Source: Flavobacteriales bacterium
GTDB lineage: Bacteria > Bacteroidota > Bacteroidia > Flavobacteriales_E > Vicingaceae
Direction of reading: 5' to 3'
Assembly: GCA_029262875.1 (NCBI GenBank)
Contig: JAJCYO010000149.1
Span: forward strand, 1 to 64,000
DNA: 64,000 nt
Shown: piece after piece, positions 18,536-27,441 of the stretch
Numbering within the stretch: the stretch's first letter is position 1
Layout of the letters: every line of letters starts with the position of its first letter
Position numbers and translations under genes: made by a program
Notes under the pieces: generated by a model
What the model was told of the DNA's origin: nothing
Database searches by the model: none
The model's input: the letters and a program-made list of their open reading frames with translations, nothing else

Positions 18536-19693
18536 TTATAAAGTACCTCTCTTTTCCTGTTCTCTTTCTATAGACTCAAATAGTGCTTTAAAGTTTCCAG
18601 CTCCAAAACCCCTCGCTCCCATTCTCTGAATTATTTCAAAAAACAATGTAGGTCTGTCCTCTACTGGTTTGGTAAAAATCTGTAAGAGATAACCCTCTTC
18701 ATCTGCATCAATCATAATCCCCAGTCCTTTTAAGGTTTCAATGTCTTCTCTCAATTCATGGCTATGCTCTTCTAACCTTCCTGGAACAGCTTTGTAATAC
18801 TCATCTGGTGGGGTACTTAAAAACTCTACACCTCTTGATCGTAACTTAGCAACAGTATCAATAATGTCGTTCGTTGCTACTGCAATGTGCTGTACCCCAG
18901 AACCTTCATAAAAATCTAAGTATTCTTCTATTTGTGATTTTTTTGCTGCCTTGGCTGGTTCATTAATAGGGAACTTAATTCTTCCATTTCCATTACTCAT
19001 TACTTTACTCATTAAAGCAGAGTATTCTGTATGGATTTGTTTATCATCAAAAGACAAGAAATTTTCAAACCCCATAACATCTTCATACCATTTTACCCAA
19101 ACATCCATTTCTCCCCAGCCAACATTACCAACCATATGGTCAATAAATTTCAACCCACATGGTTCAGGGTTGTAATCAGAATTCCATTCAACAAATCCTG
19201 GCAAAAATTGTCCTTTGTAGTTTTTACGTTCTACAAACATATGGATCGTTTCTCCATAAGTATGGATTCCAGCCCTCACAACTTCTCCTGTCTCATCCGT
19301 TTCTACTGTAGGCTCCATATATGATTTTGCACCTCTTGATGTTGTTTCTTCCCAAGCTTTTTTAGCATCTTCTACCCATAAGGCAATTACCTTTACCCCA
19401 TCTCCATGCTTAACAATATGATCATTTATTTCTGATTTAGAACTCAAGGGTGTAGTCAAAACCAATTTGATTTTATCTTGTTTTATCACATATGATACTG
19501 TATCAGTACTTCCTGTTTCTAAACCTCTATATGCATAAGACTGGAAACCAAATGCTGTTTTATAAAAGTGGGCTGCCTGTTTTGCATTTCCCACATAAAA
19601 TTCAACATAATCTGTTCCTAACAATGGTAAAAAATCCTGTGCTCCTTCAAATATTTTTTCTAATCCGTATTCTACGTTTTTTATATCGCTCAT
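18536..19693 (-). CDS. hppD: 4-hydroxyphenylpyruvate dioxygenase
   Basis: A 385-residue cytosolic non-heme iron enzyme. It turns 4-hydroxyphenylpyruvate, the transamination product of tyrosine, into homogentisate with loss of CO2. The two-domain vicinal-oxygen-chelate fold is clear: N-terminal DYVEFYVGNAKQAAHFYKTAFGF and C-terminal LKFIDHMVGNV. The iron ligands are His186, His269 (GVQHIAVATND) and Glu353 (LFFEIIQRMG); the tail RGFGAGNFKALFESIEREQ is the gating helix. The ATG at 19693 is preferred to an in-frame TTG ten codons earlier, which overlaps the hmgA stop. It begins 17 bases after hmgA, so the two consecutive tyrosine-degradation enzymes are in one operon. Confidence 0.97.
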   Translation of the reverse strand: MSDIKNVEYGLEKIFEGAQDFLPLLGTDYVEFYVGNAKQAAHFYKTAFGFQSYAYRGLETGSTDTVSYVIKQDKIKLVLTTPLSSKSEINDHIVKHGDGVKVIALWVEDAKKAWEETTSRGAKSYMEPTVETDETGEVVRAGIHTYGETIHMFVERKNYKGQFLPGFVEWNSDYNPEPCGLKFIDHMVGNVGWGEMDVWVKWYEDVMGFENFLSFDDKQIHTEYSALMSKVMSNGNGRIKFPINEPAKAAKKSQIEEYLDFYEGSGVQHIAVATNDIIDTVAKLRSRGVEFLSTPPDEYYKAVPGRLEEHSHELREDIETLKGLGIMIDADEEGYLLQIFTKPVEDRPTLFFEIIQRMGARGFGAGNFKALFESIEREQEKRGTL

Positions 19694-19710
19694 TTTTTCT
19701 TTTTTTAAAA

Positions 19711-20868
19711 TTAATCTAACCAAGATTGGAAATAATCATCATCTTGAATTTTAACAGCTTCTTCTGTTACCATCAATGGTTTAAATGTATCCACCATTAC
19801 TGCTAACTCTTCTGTTTCTTTTTGTCCAATACTACGTTCCATTGCACCTGGGTGCGGTCCATGAGGAATTCCTGCAGGATGTAGCGTAATTTGCCCTCTC
19901 TCAATGTTATTTCTACTCATAAAATCTCCATCAACATAATATAACACTTCATCAGAATCTATGTTACTATGATTATAAGGAGCTGGAATAGCATCTGGGT
20001 GATAATCATATAACCTTGGAACAAAAGAACATATCACAAATCCAGCGGCCTCAAACGTTTGATGAATCGGAGGTGGTAAATGTACTCTTCCAGTTATAGG
20101 CTCAAAATCATGAATAGAGAACTTATAAGGAAAGTTATATCCATCCCAACCTACAACGCTAAAAGGGTGACAAGCATAGATGTACTCGTGTATCATGTCT
20201 TCCTTTTTTACCTTTATGGTAAAATCTCCTTTATCAGCATATGTTTCTAATTCTGTTGGAGGATGAATATCTCTTTCACAAAAAGGAGAATGCTCTAAAT
20301 GTTGTCCAAACCAATTCCTATAACCTTTAGGCGTATATATTGGGCTTTTAGATTCTACTATGAACAATCTGTTATTTTCTGTATTAAATTCAATTTGATA
20401 GATCATCCCTCTTGGAATTACCAAGTAATCCCCATATTCAAATTCAATGTTCCCTAAATGTGTTCTTAGTTTTCCAGAACCTTCGTGAATGAATATCACT
20501 TCGTCAGAATCTGTGTTCTTATAAAAGTATTCTGTTAACGATTTTTTTGGACTAGCTAAAACGATGTAACAGTCAGCATTAAACAAAACTGTTTTTCTGC
20601 TTTCTAAGAAATCATCTATTGCTGGCACAGAAAATCCTTGTAAAGAAATAGATTTCATGTTCTTTTCTACGGCTACTTTAGGAGCTACAGGGTATGATTT
20701 AACAACTTCTTTAACTTGTGTTGGTCTGTTGGTATGATACATCAAAGATGACATTCCATCAAACCCTACCGTACCAAATAATTCTTCGTAATAAAAATCT
20801 CCTTCTGGGCTTTTAAATACGGTGTGTCTTTTTTCAGGAATATTTCCTAATTTATGATATCGTGGCAT
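19711..20868 (-). CDS. hmgA: Homogentisate 1,2-dioxygenase
   Basis: A 385-residue iron dioxygenase that opens the homogentisate ring to maleylacetoacetate, following HppD. The start MPRYHKLGNIPEKRHTVF and the cupin-like blocks (VIFIHEGSGKLRTHLG, YGDYLVIPRGMIYQIEF, HPFSVVGWDGYNFPYKFSIHDF) are typical. The C-terminal iron site lies in the region FVPRLYDYHPDAIPAPYNHSN ... SDEVLYYVDG and GITLHPAG-type GIPHGPHPG with the ligand His/Glu residues. It is shorter than the animal enzyme (~440) but fits the compact bacterial form. The downstream maleylacetoacetate isomerase and fumarylacetoacetase genes are not in the window. The 185-base gap upstream holds several inverted repeats. Confidence 0.95.
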   Translation of the reverse strand: MPRYHKLGNIPEKRHTVFKSPEGDFYYEELFGTVGFDGMSSLMYHTNRPTQVKEVVKSYPVAPKVAVEKNMKSISLQGFSVPAIDDFLESRKTVLFNADCYIVLASPKKSLTEYFYKNTDSDEVIFIHEGSGKLRTHLGNIEFEYGDYLVIPRGMIYQIEFNTENNRLFIVESKSPIYTPKGYRNWFGQHLEHSPFCERDIHPPTELETYADKGDFTIKVKKEDMIHEYIYACHPFSVVGWDGYNFPYKFSIHDFEPITGRVHLPPPIHQTFEAAGFVICSFVPRLYDYHPDAIPAPYNHSNIDSDEVLYYVDGDFMSRNNIERGQITLHPAGIPHGPHPGAMERSIGQKETEELAVMVDTFKPLMVTEEAVKIQDDDYFQSWLD

Positions 20869-20926
20869 TTGTAATTATTTATTAATGAATAATGATTATT
20901 AATTTCAGTAATTACAAATAATCATT
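20866..20926 (-). promoter_or_regulatory. Overlapping inverted repeats in the hmgA leader
   Basis: Two perfect 10-bp complementary pairs share bases: 20868-20877 with 20909-20918 (this one reaches the A of the ATG), and 20891-20900 with 20917-20926. They overlap at 20917-20918, so in mRNA they would be alternative or pseudoknotted pairings. A translation-control role is inference; AT-rich composition raises the chance background. Confidence 0.4.
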
Positions 20927-20960
20927 CAGGATCTCTTTTGAGTTCTTTTTTAGTTCGAGT

Positions 20961-20998
20961 TTTATGATATAAAACATGTTTCTTTATCATATCGTAAA
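20961..20998. promoter_or_regulatory. Imperfect inverted repeat, possible operator for hmgA-hppD
   Basis: TTTATGATATAAAA on the left mirrors TTTACGATATGATA, the reverse complement of the right arm, at 11 of 14 positions. The core TATGATA/TATCATA is exact. The element lies about 90 bases upstream of the hmgA start, between it and queD, where a MarR- or Lrp-type regulator site would be expected. No regulator gene is nearby. Confidence 0.35.
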
Positions 20999-21053
20999 AA
21001 TACAAAATTGAAATCTGGTAAAAAAATGATACCAATCAGTTTCTTAGTAGAAG

Positions 21054-21494
21054 TTAATTGTCAGCTGCAAACCACTCTGCATATGAAGTCGGAGTCTCTC
21101 TCAACATTAAGCTATGCAATTGAATGTGTGAAGGAAGTTTTGATTTAATCAAATCTGCAAAATGAAATAACAGCAGCTCACAGGTTGGCTGAAATGGAAC
21201 GATTATTAATTTATTCATAAAATCAAATTGCGCCTTATCAACCTTCATTTTATCATTCAATACTAAAGAATGGTCATACTCGTCAACTATTAACTTCTTG
21301 ACAATATCTTTAATAATACCAAAATCAACTACCATTCCCTCATCAGAATCTGAAGTTCCTTCTTTTACATCTCCCTTAACGGTAACATCTAATTTGTAGG
21401 AATGTCCATGAATATTTTTACAAGGTCCATCATAACCTAATAAAGCATGCGCCATTTCAAATTGAAACTCTTTTGTAATTCTAATGATAGCCAT
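21054..21494 (-). CDS. queD: 6-carboxytetrahydropterin synthase / 6-pyruvoyl-tetrahydropterin synthase family
   Basis: A 146-residue T-fold enzyme. QueD turns dihydroneopterin triphosphate into 6-carboxytetrahydropterin for the queuosine and archaeosine pathway; the closely related PTPS makes 6-pyruvoyltetrahydropterin. Visible zinc ligands are His in FEMAHALLG and the two His of NIHGHSY; the preceding Cys (GPCKNIHGHSY) fits the catalytic C-x3-HGH. The VVDFGIIKDIV and EYDHSLVLND blocks and the final ETPTSYAEW stretch are all family features. Assignment to QueD rather than PTPS rests on the bacterial context. A TAATTTTG promoter box lies just upstream. Confidence 0.9.
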   Translation of the reverse strand: MAIIRITKEFQFEMAHALLGYDGPCKNIHGHSYKLDVTVKGDVKEGTSDSDEGMVVDFGIIKDIVKKLIVDEYDHSLVLNDKMKVDKAQFDFMNKLIIVPFQPTCELLLFHFADLIKSKLPSHIQLHSLMLRETPTSYAEWFAADN

Positions 21495-21511
21495 AATATT
21501 AATTTAAAACA

Positions 21512-21541
21512 CAAAATTAATAATTGTTGTTAGTTCTACAA
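21512..21541 (-). promoter_or_regulatory. Promoter for queD
   Basis: On the minus strand TTG (complement of 21539-21541) is followed after 19 bases by TAATTTTG (complement of 21512-21519), matching the Bacteroidota pattern. It lies 18 bases before the ATG and overlaps the 3' end of the preceding gene. Confidence 0.45.
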
Positions 21542-24500
21542 CCTACTCCCAATAACAATTACATCATCAATTTGTTCTAAATCTCCCATCCAGTCTATAA
21601 ATGAATCTGTTAGGATTTTATGTTGCTCTTCCATCGTATTAGCATTAATTGAAAGCAGCAATTGTTTAAATTGTTTGTAACGGAATTTTTTACCTTTCTC
21701 ACCACCAAACTGATCTGCATAACCGTCTGAAAATAAATAAACAGTATCTCCTTTATTTAGCTTAAAAGAATGTTTAGAAAACTCATTGGTTCCTTCCGAA
21801 TAACTTCCTATTGGGAATCTGTTCGCCTTAACTTCAAAAAGCATTAATCCATTTTCATCTGTCATATTTGGCTCTACTTCATCTCCTTCAATTACCTCTA
21901 ATTTTTTACTACTAATTACGTAAAGGGGATTGTAAGCTCCGGCATATTCCAATATTCCTGTCTTTTTATCAAATGTACAAAGTGATATATCCATACCATC
22001 TTTAATCGCATCCGAATCTACTTCTTGACGTAAGGTATCTGACACCCCTTTGTTTAATTCGTTTAATATCTTATGAGGTTCTGTTGTACCATATTCTCCA
22101 ACAATTTTATCTAAAAGGTTATAACCAACTATACTCATGAACGCTCCAGGAACACCATGTCCAGTACAATCTACAGCAGCAAAGAGTGATTTATTATTCT
22201 TTTGCGCCAACCAATAAAAATCTCCAGAAACAATGTCTTTTGGATTGAATAGAATAAACGTTTGAGATAATTGATTGGTAAACATCTCATCAGTTGGAAG
22301 AATCGCATCTTGTATTCTTTTTGCATAAGTAATACTATCAATAATATCTTTATTCTTACGTTCTAATTCCTTACTCTGCTGAACAACTTCCTCTGTTCGC
22401 TCTTCCACTTTTTCTTCTAATATTGCTTTTTCTTTTAATAAATTTCTCTCTCGTACTTTAATAAACCCAATGATTATAACTATTAATAAAATGGCACATA
22501 ATATCAGAAACCAAGGTCTTTGCCATAAGGGTGGAATAATTTCAAAACTATAAGTAACGGGTACTTTATTCCATATACCATTATTATTACTCGCTATTAC
22601 CTTAAAGGTATATTTTCCAGGAGGTAAGGGAGAATAAGTAATAAACGTTTGTTTTGTAGCAGGTCTCCAATCTTCTTCCAATCCTTCAAGCATTACCTTA
22701 TAGTAAACCTCATCCGGGTTGGTAAGGCAAATACTTGAATAATTAAATACTATGGACTTTTCTTTATAACCTAACTCAAGGTTATTTATCATAGCTCTAT
22801 CTTCAAGGTTAACACTTAAATTAGAAATTTGAGTAAGTGGTTCAAGTGTATTCACCGTTTCCTCTTTAATGTTAAGCTTTACAACTCCTTTAATCGTTCC
22901 AAACCACAGGTTTCCATCCTCATCTTTATAGGTAGCATTATGTTTTGACTCTATTCCAACATATCCCATTTTTTCGGAAAATGAATAAAACTCATCTTCT
23001 TTAACATCATATTTATTTAGTCCTTTATTCGTCCCAATCCATAAATTTCCATTATCATCAACGTTTAGCAGTGAGATATAATCCGATAACAACCCATTTC
23101 CAACGGTATATTCTTGTATGATTTTTTTACCATCAAATATTAAAACTCCTTTACCTTCAGTACCAATCCATAGGTTTCCTTTTTTATCTTCAATTATTGA
23201 TGTTGGTGTGATTTTACGCTTTAAATCAACCTTCGTAATTGTAGCACCATCTATTTTTGTGATTCCTTTACCTCTTGCGCCAACCCAAACTACATTTTTA
23301 GAATCTGAAAAAATAGTCGAAATTTCATTTCCTCCTAAACCATTTGATTGTGTTAGTCGAGCTACTTTTTGATTGTCTATTTCAAAGTAAACCAGTCCAT
23401 CTGTGGTTCCAACCCATAAGTTATTCGATTGATCCACCTCTAATGCCTTAATTATAAGTTGGTTCATATATGAGTTAATCATATAACTCATTTCAAACCT
23501 ATCTGCATTAGTGTTATACTTCATCACACCTCCTCCTTGCGTTCCTATCCAGATTCCATTATTATTATCTTCCTTAATGAAGTGAACTTCGTGGTATGGC
23601 AATCCTTTATCTTCTGAGTATGTTTTAACCAGCTTCGTATCTTTAAAAACAGAGATTCCCTCATTTGTTCCAAACCAATCTTGTCCTTTATTGTCTTTCA
23701 GTATGGATAAAACTTGTTCATTTACCAATCCATTTTGAACACCGTAAGAAATGAATTGATTTCCTTTATAAACGAGTAAGCCTGTCTCTTTCGTTCCAAA
23801 TAAGACATTCCCTTCTCTATCCTCCTTAATAAACCGAATATGATTGTCTTTAAGGCCTTTTTCTTTATTGATGGTTAATAAACCACTCTTATTTATTTTA
23901 CTAACCCCTCCTCCCCAGGTTCCTATCCATATATTACCTTTAGAATCTTCGCCTATGGCACTTACCCAATTTGAGGCTATTCCATCCAAGACATCGTATA
24001 TTTTTAACTCTCCTGATTCTTTTTTGTAATGGTATAGTCCTCCATTATAAGACCCAAACCATTGATCTTCATTTGCAGACTCAAACATACAGGTGATTTG
24101 GAAATATGCTGGCATATTATTTACCTTATAAAAGGCAAATGAATTTTTCTGGTAGTTATAGTTTTTAACACCTACATCAGTCACAAAATATATATTCCCA
24201 TTTTTAATTTTCGTGACCTGAAATACTACATCACTCAACCCTTCCTGTCCCTTATACTGATCAAAACTAATCGAATCTTTAGCCGGGGTATAAGGGTTGG
24301 TAATTTTTATAACTCCTTCTCCAAAAGAACTCACCCACAGATTTCCCTCATCGTCTGAGGCAAAAGAAGTAATATCCGCACTCATGCTAAAGAGCATTTC
24401 AATTTTCCCATTACGCATTCTAGAAATCCCTCCATCAACATGCCCTAACCATATTACTCCAACTGTATCTATATATATGGCTTTTACAGCTCCATCAGCC

Positions 24501-24748
24501 AACCCATCTTCTGTTGTGTAATTAATTATTTGGTTTCCATCAAAACTAGAAAGTCCGCTTGCGGTTCCTAACCATACAAAACCTTTTTCATCCTGATCTA
24601 TTGAATAAACACTTGATTGTGCGAGTCCTTCTTTTACACTGTAATTGTCAAAATGATACGTTTGAGCGTAAGTGCTCGCAATAAAAGCTAAAAAAATAAC
24701 CGACAAGATAAGTCCCTTGCCGGCTAAGTAAATTTTATTACAATTCAT
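21536..24748 (-). CDS. Two-component-type propeller receptor with SpoIIE (PP2C) phosphatase output
   Basis: A 1070-residue single-span signalling protein. Residues 1-28 are a signal peptide (ending ASTYAQ). Residues ~30-660 hold about a dozen repeats of the propeller motif (GNLWIGT...GV, NNGIWIGTQGGGV), as in hybrid two-component sensors. A Y_Y_Y domain follows (YKVMLEGLEEDWRPA ... LPPGKYTFKVIASN), then one membrane helix (WFLILCAILLIVIIIGFI) and a coiled coil (~790-840). The C-terminal ~230 residues are a SpoIIE phosphatase: SGDFYWLAQ, AAVDCTGHGVPGAFMS, GMDISLCTFD and LFSDGYADQFGG supply the metal-binding Asp residues. It probably dephosphorylates a Ser/Thr protein when an extracellular ligand binds. 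It starts six bases after the caspase gene. Confidence 0.92.
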   Translation of the reverse strand: MNCNKIYLAGKGLILSVIFLAFIASTYAQTYHFDNYSVKEGLAQSSVYSIDQDEKGFVWLGTASGLSSFDGNQIINYTTEDGLADGAVKAIYIDTVGVIWLGHVDGGISRMRNGKIEMLFSMSADITSFASDDEGNLWVSSFGEGVIKITNPYTPAKDSISFDQYKGQEGLSDVVFQVTKIKNGNIYFVTDVGVKNYNYQKNSFAFYKVNNMPAYFQITCMFESANEDQWFGSYNGGLYHYKKESGELKIYDVLDGIASNWVSAIGEDSKGNIWIGTWGGGVSKINKSGLLTINKEKGLKDNHIRFIKEDREGNVLFGTKETGLLVYKGNQFISYGVQNGLVNEQVLSILKDNKGQDWFGTNEGISVFKDTKLVKTYSEDKGLPYHEVHFIKEDNNNGIWIGTQGGGVMKYNTNADRFEMSYMINSYMNQLIIKALEVDQSNNLWVGTTDGLVYFEIDNQKVARLTQSNGLGGNEISTIFSDSKNVVWVGARGKGITKIDGATITKVDLKRKITPTSIIEDKKGNLWIGTEGKGVLIFDGKKIIQEYTVGNGLLSDYISLLNVDDNGNLWIGTNKGLNKYDVKEDEFYSFSEKMGYVGIESKHNATYKDEDGNLWFGTIKGVVKLNIKEETVNTLEPLTQISNLSVNLEDRAMINNLELGYKEKSIVFNYSSICLTNPDEVYYKVMLEGLEEDWRPATKQTFITYSPLPPGKYTFKVIASNNNGIWNKVPVTYSFEIIPPLWQRPWFLILCAILLIVIIIGFIKVRERNLLKEKAILEEKVEERTEEVVQQSKELERKNKDIIDSITYAKRIQDAILPTDEMFTNQLSQTFILFNPKDIVSGDFYWLAQKNNKSLFAAVDCTGHGVPGAFMSIVGYNLLDKIVGEYGTTEPHKILNELNKGVSDTLRQEVDSDAIKDGMDISLCTFDKKTGILEYAGAYNPLYVISSKKLEVIEGDEVEPNMTDENGLMLFEVKANRFPIGSYSEGTNEFSKHSFKLNKGDTVYLFSDGYADQFGGEKGKKFRYKQFKQLLLSINANTMEEQHKILTDSFIDWMGDLEQIDDVIVIGSRL

Positions 24749-24754
24749 ATTTTA

Positions 24755-27094
24755 TTATTTCTTGATAAAGAAAAAGGTCCCATTTTCATCTTCTAAACCA
24801 GCAATTTTTCCAAACTTAGGTTTTTGTTTTGTCCCACCTTTACTCACAGCAGTTTTTACTTTTCCAACTACAGTTTCTATCGGTATACAAGAATTTGGAT
24901 TACTATTTAAAGTAGCTGCAAATGTCTTTGTGAACTGAGAATTATCCGAAGCCAATTCATATCCAGCAGAAGAAAAAACCTGTGAAGATTTAAATTTAGT
25001 CGCTTGCCAATCATTACAGCTTCTATCCTTAGGAGTAGAACGCATTGCTTGATAGAATGATGGTCCAGACTCGCAAGCATCTGTTACCACCAATGTGTGC
25101 GTAATTATTTTTGAATACGACTGCATCCCTGCTTTTAAATTATTAATGTTAAAATAAGAAAACTCATCATCTCTTTTTGCGTCAGTCGGTATCCAATATC
25201 CTGATTCATTAATAAACTTACCATGACCAGCATACCACACCAATAGAGAATTTACCCGATTACTTTTAACTAAATCTCTTAACTCAATAGAGAAAAAACG
25301 TTCCAATTGAGATTTAGTCATGTTCTTTTTGTGCACGATATTATGAATCTTGTATTTTGCAAAAGCAGATTTCATCATCGTAACATCTTTTGTTGGTCCA
25401 TCTAAACTTGCAAACGATTTATATTTTGCATTTTCTATAAATATCACCCATGTCTTACCCATAGGGTTATCAGCCAATAATGCAATGTTCTCTCTGTTAA
25501 TCGTGTACTTCTTTGCTACTTTATTTCCATACTTATCTACAGCTGTAATAGTGAAATCATTTTTATTCATAATGTTAATGGTTGCAGAAAATTTTGGATT
25601 CTTTTCATCCAGTACAAAACTGGCTGTTGCACCTTCTATATGAATACTCTTAATTAAACTTTCATCATTCATATTTCCCTCTACGTATAATGTTGGGTCA
25701 TCGGTATCTAAATAAACCGTTCCATCATCAGAAGCATAAGGAGCTAATAATTTAACAATAGGGGCATTAACTTCTGTTTCCAAAATCTTAAAAGCCCATG
25801 TTTCTGAATTTTGATAAATATCAAAAACTGTTATGCTCAACTCCTTTATTTCTTTAATGTTTAACTCCAACTCAAAAGTAGGGTTAAGCGTATCCTTGCT
25901 AAAGCTTGCGTCTTTTCCGTTTATTTTAATAAATCCGATATGACTTTGATCTTTAATTCTACCCTTAACAGTATATAGTAAAGAACCCTTTGGTACAGCA
26001 ACTACACCTTCCTCTGGCGAAATAGGATCTATCATAACAATTTCAGGATTATTACTTTCTTTATTTAGTTCATAAAGCCTCTTTTTAGCTTCATCATAAA
26101 GTTTAATTGCTCTACCATCGTATGGAGACAACTTTCTTAATGACTCATAATCTTTGATGGCCGATTTATAATCAGACATTGCTTCATAAGATTTTGCTCT
26201 TTGGTAATAGACAAAGTAATCATCACTTTTAATCGATATTATTTTCGTGAAATCTGCAATAGCATTTTGGTTCTGACCTAACTCTTGATACATCTGCCCC
26301 CTCATTAAGTAGTATGTAGTTTCTTCTGGCTGGTAAGAAATTATTTTTGAAATAGCATCAACAGCCTTCTGGGGGTTACGGTTTGCCATATGAATATCCG
26401 CTCTCACTATTAGTGCATGAACGTTTTCCGGATCTATCTCTAAAGATTTATCAGAAGCTTCTAATGCCTTAGCAAAATCATTCAATTTCATATTAGAATA
26501 AGCCATTCCAATATGTGCTTCTATCATCTTAGGGCTATAGAATTTAGCTCTACTAAAACTGTATGCTGCTTCTTTAAAGTGCATTAAACTATCTTGGGCA
26601 ACACCTAAATCATAATATGTTTTTCCTGTTTTACTTTTAGTAACTGCAAGTTCGGCTGTTTCAACCGCAGCTGTAAACTGTTTTATTGCAATATGAGCGT
26701 TTACTTTTGTTGAATAAGCTGATAATAATTTTTTGTTCCGACCCAATGCCACACCCAATGAGGCAATGGCGTCCTCGTATTTACCCAAATGGTAATATGC
26801 CCTTCCTAAATTATTATGATAATCCGCTACTTTTACTTTAATTCCAGTAGCCTTCTTAAAATCCAATACTGCTTTTTCATAATTACCATCTCCTTCATAT
26901 GACAAACCTCTATAATTCAAAGCTCTATCATGATCGCTTTTTAGCTCTATAACTTTAGTGAATTCTTCTACAGCCAATTTATATTCTTGGTTTTTATAAA
27001 AGGTTTCTCCTGATTTAAAATGTGTAAAATAAGATTGGGAAAATGCACTTACACTTAACAACAAAAAAATGGGTAATAACTGTATCTTTCTCAT
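24755..27094 (-). CDS. Exported TPR-repeat caspase-like (C14) protein
   Basis: A 779-residue protein. The ATG at 27094 was chosen because it starts a compact signal peptide (MRKIQLLPIFLLLSVSAFSQ); an ATG nine codons upstream would precede it with MKTLYKNYI. Residues ~20-330 are about nine TPR repeats. Residues ~350-540 hold two beta-sandwich modules (VKGRIKDQSHIGFIKING, VEGNMNDESLIKSIHIEG). A caspase-fold peptidase domain follows, with the catalytic pair His624 (WYAGHGKF) and Cys674 (TDACESGPS). Both residues are present, so it is probably an active cysteine peptidase. The SpoIIE receptor gene follows six bases downstream. The peptidase targets and the pathway are unknown. Confidence 0.85.
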   Translation of the reverse strand: MRKIQLLPIFLLLSVSAFSQSYFTHFKSGETFYKNQEYKLAVEEFTKVIELKSDHDRALNYRGLSYEGDGNYEKAVLDFKKATGIKVKVADYHNNLGRAYYHLGKYEDAIASLGVALGRNKKLLSAYSTKVNAHIAIKQFTAAVETAELAVTKSKTGKTYYDLGVAQDSLMHFKEAAYSFSRAKFYSPKMIEAHIGMAYSNMKLNDFAKALEASDKSLEIDPENVHALIVRADIHMANRNPQKAVDAISKIISYQPEETTYYLMRGQMYQELGQNQNAIADFTKIISIKSDDYFVYYQRAKSYEAMSDYKSAIKDYESLRKLSPYDGRAIKLYDEAKKRLYELNKESNNPEIVMIDPISPEEGVVAVPKGSLLYTVKGRIKDQSHIGFIKINGKDASFSKDTLNPTFELELNIKEIKELSITVFDIYQNSETWAFKILETEVNAPIVKLLAPYASDDGTVYLDTDDPTLYVEGNMNDESLIKSIHIEGATASFVLDEKNPKFSATINIMNKNDFTITAVDKYGNKVAKKYTINRENIALLADNPMGKTWVIFIENAKYKSFASLDGPTKDVTMMKSAFAKYKIHNIVHKKNMTKSQLERFFSIELRDLVKSNRVNSLLVWYAGHGKFINESGYWIPTDAKRDDEFSYFNINNLKAGMQSYSKIITHTLVVTDACESGPSFYQAMRSTPKDRSCNDWQATKFKSSQVFSSAGYELASDNSQFTKTFAATLNSNPNSCIPIETVVGKVKTAVSKGGTKQKPKFGKIAGLEDENGTFFFIKK

Positions 27095-27135
27095 AATATA
27101 ATTTTTGTATAAAGTCTTCATTATCAGTTAATCGT

Positions 27136-27143
27136 CAAAATTA
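27136..27143 (-). promoter_or_regulatory. Promoter -7 box for the caspase-SpoIIE operon
   Basis: TAATTTTG on the minus strand, 42 bases upstream of the ATG at 27094. No clear TTG is present at the usual -33 distance. Confidence 0.35.
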
Positions 27144-27269
27144 AGTATTATTTCGATGACTGTAGATTTTATATAGACAAAGTTGGGATTTATTTGAATT
27201 AAATACAATGACGATTCTCATTTTTTATCACCAATTTTATTAACTTCACATCCTTAAAAATTAAAGTTT

Positions 27270-27440
27270 GTGTTAAAGAAAGATAAAATAAAGCTCATTG
27301 TATTTGCCGTATTGGCTTCATTACTAATTATTTCATTGTTTATTGTTGGAAAAGACCATATCCTGATGAAATACATTAGCGGTTTTTGTTTAGTTGCATG
27401 GCTAAGTACAATGTTTATTTTGAATAAAAAATTTAAATAA
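27270..27440 (+). CDS. 56-residue two-span membrane protein
   Basis: A short frame starting with GTG (MLKKDKIK) and ending TAA one base before the ybaB ATG. Two hydrophobic stretches are visible: LIVFAVLASLLIISLFIVG and YISGFCLVAWLSTMFIL, with a basic tail NKKFK. An in-frame stop 15 bases upstream leaves no ATG alternative. Tight coupling to the next gene and a clear membrane topology support a real gene; function is unknown. Confidence 0.55.
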   Translation: MLKKDKIKLIVFAVLASLLIISLFIVGKDHILMKYISGFCLVAWLSTMFILNKKFK

Positions 27441-27441
27441 G

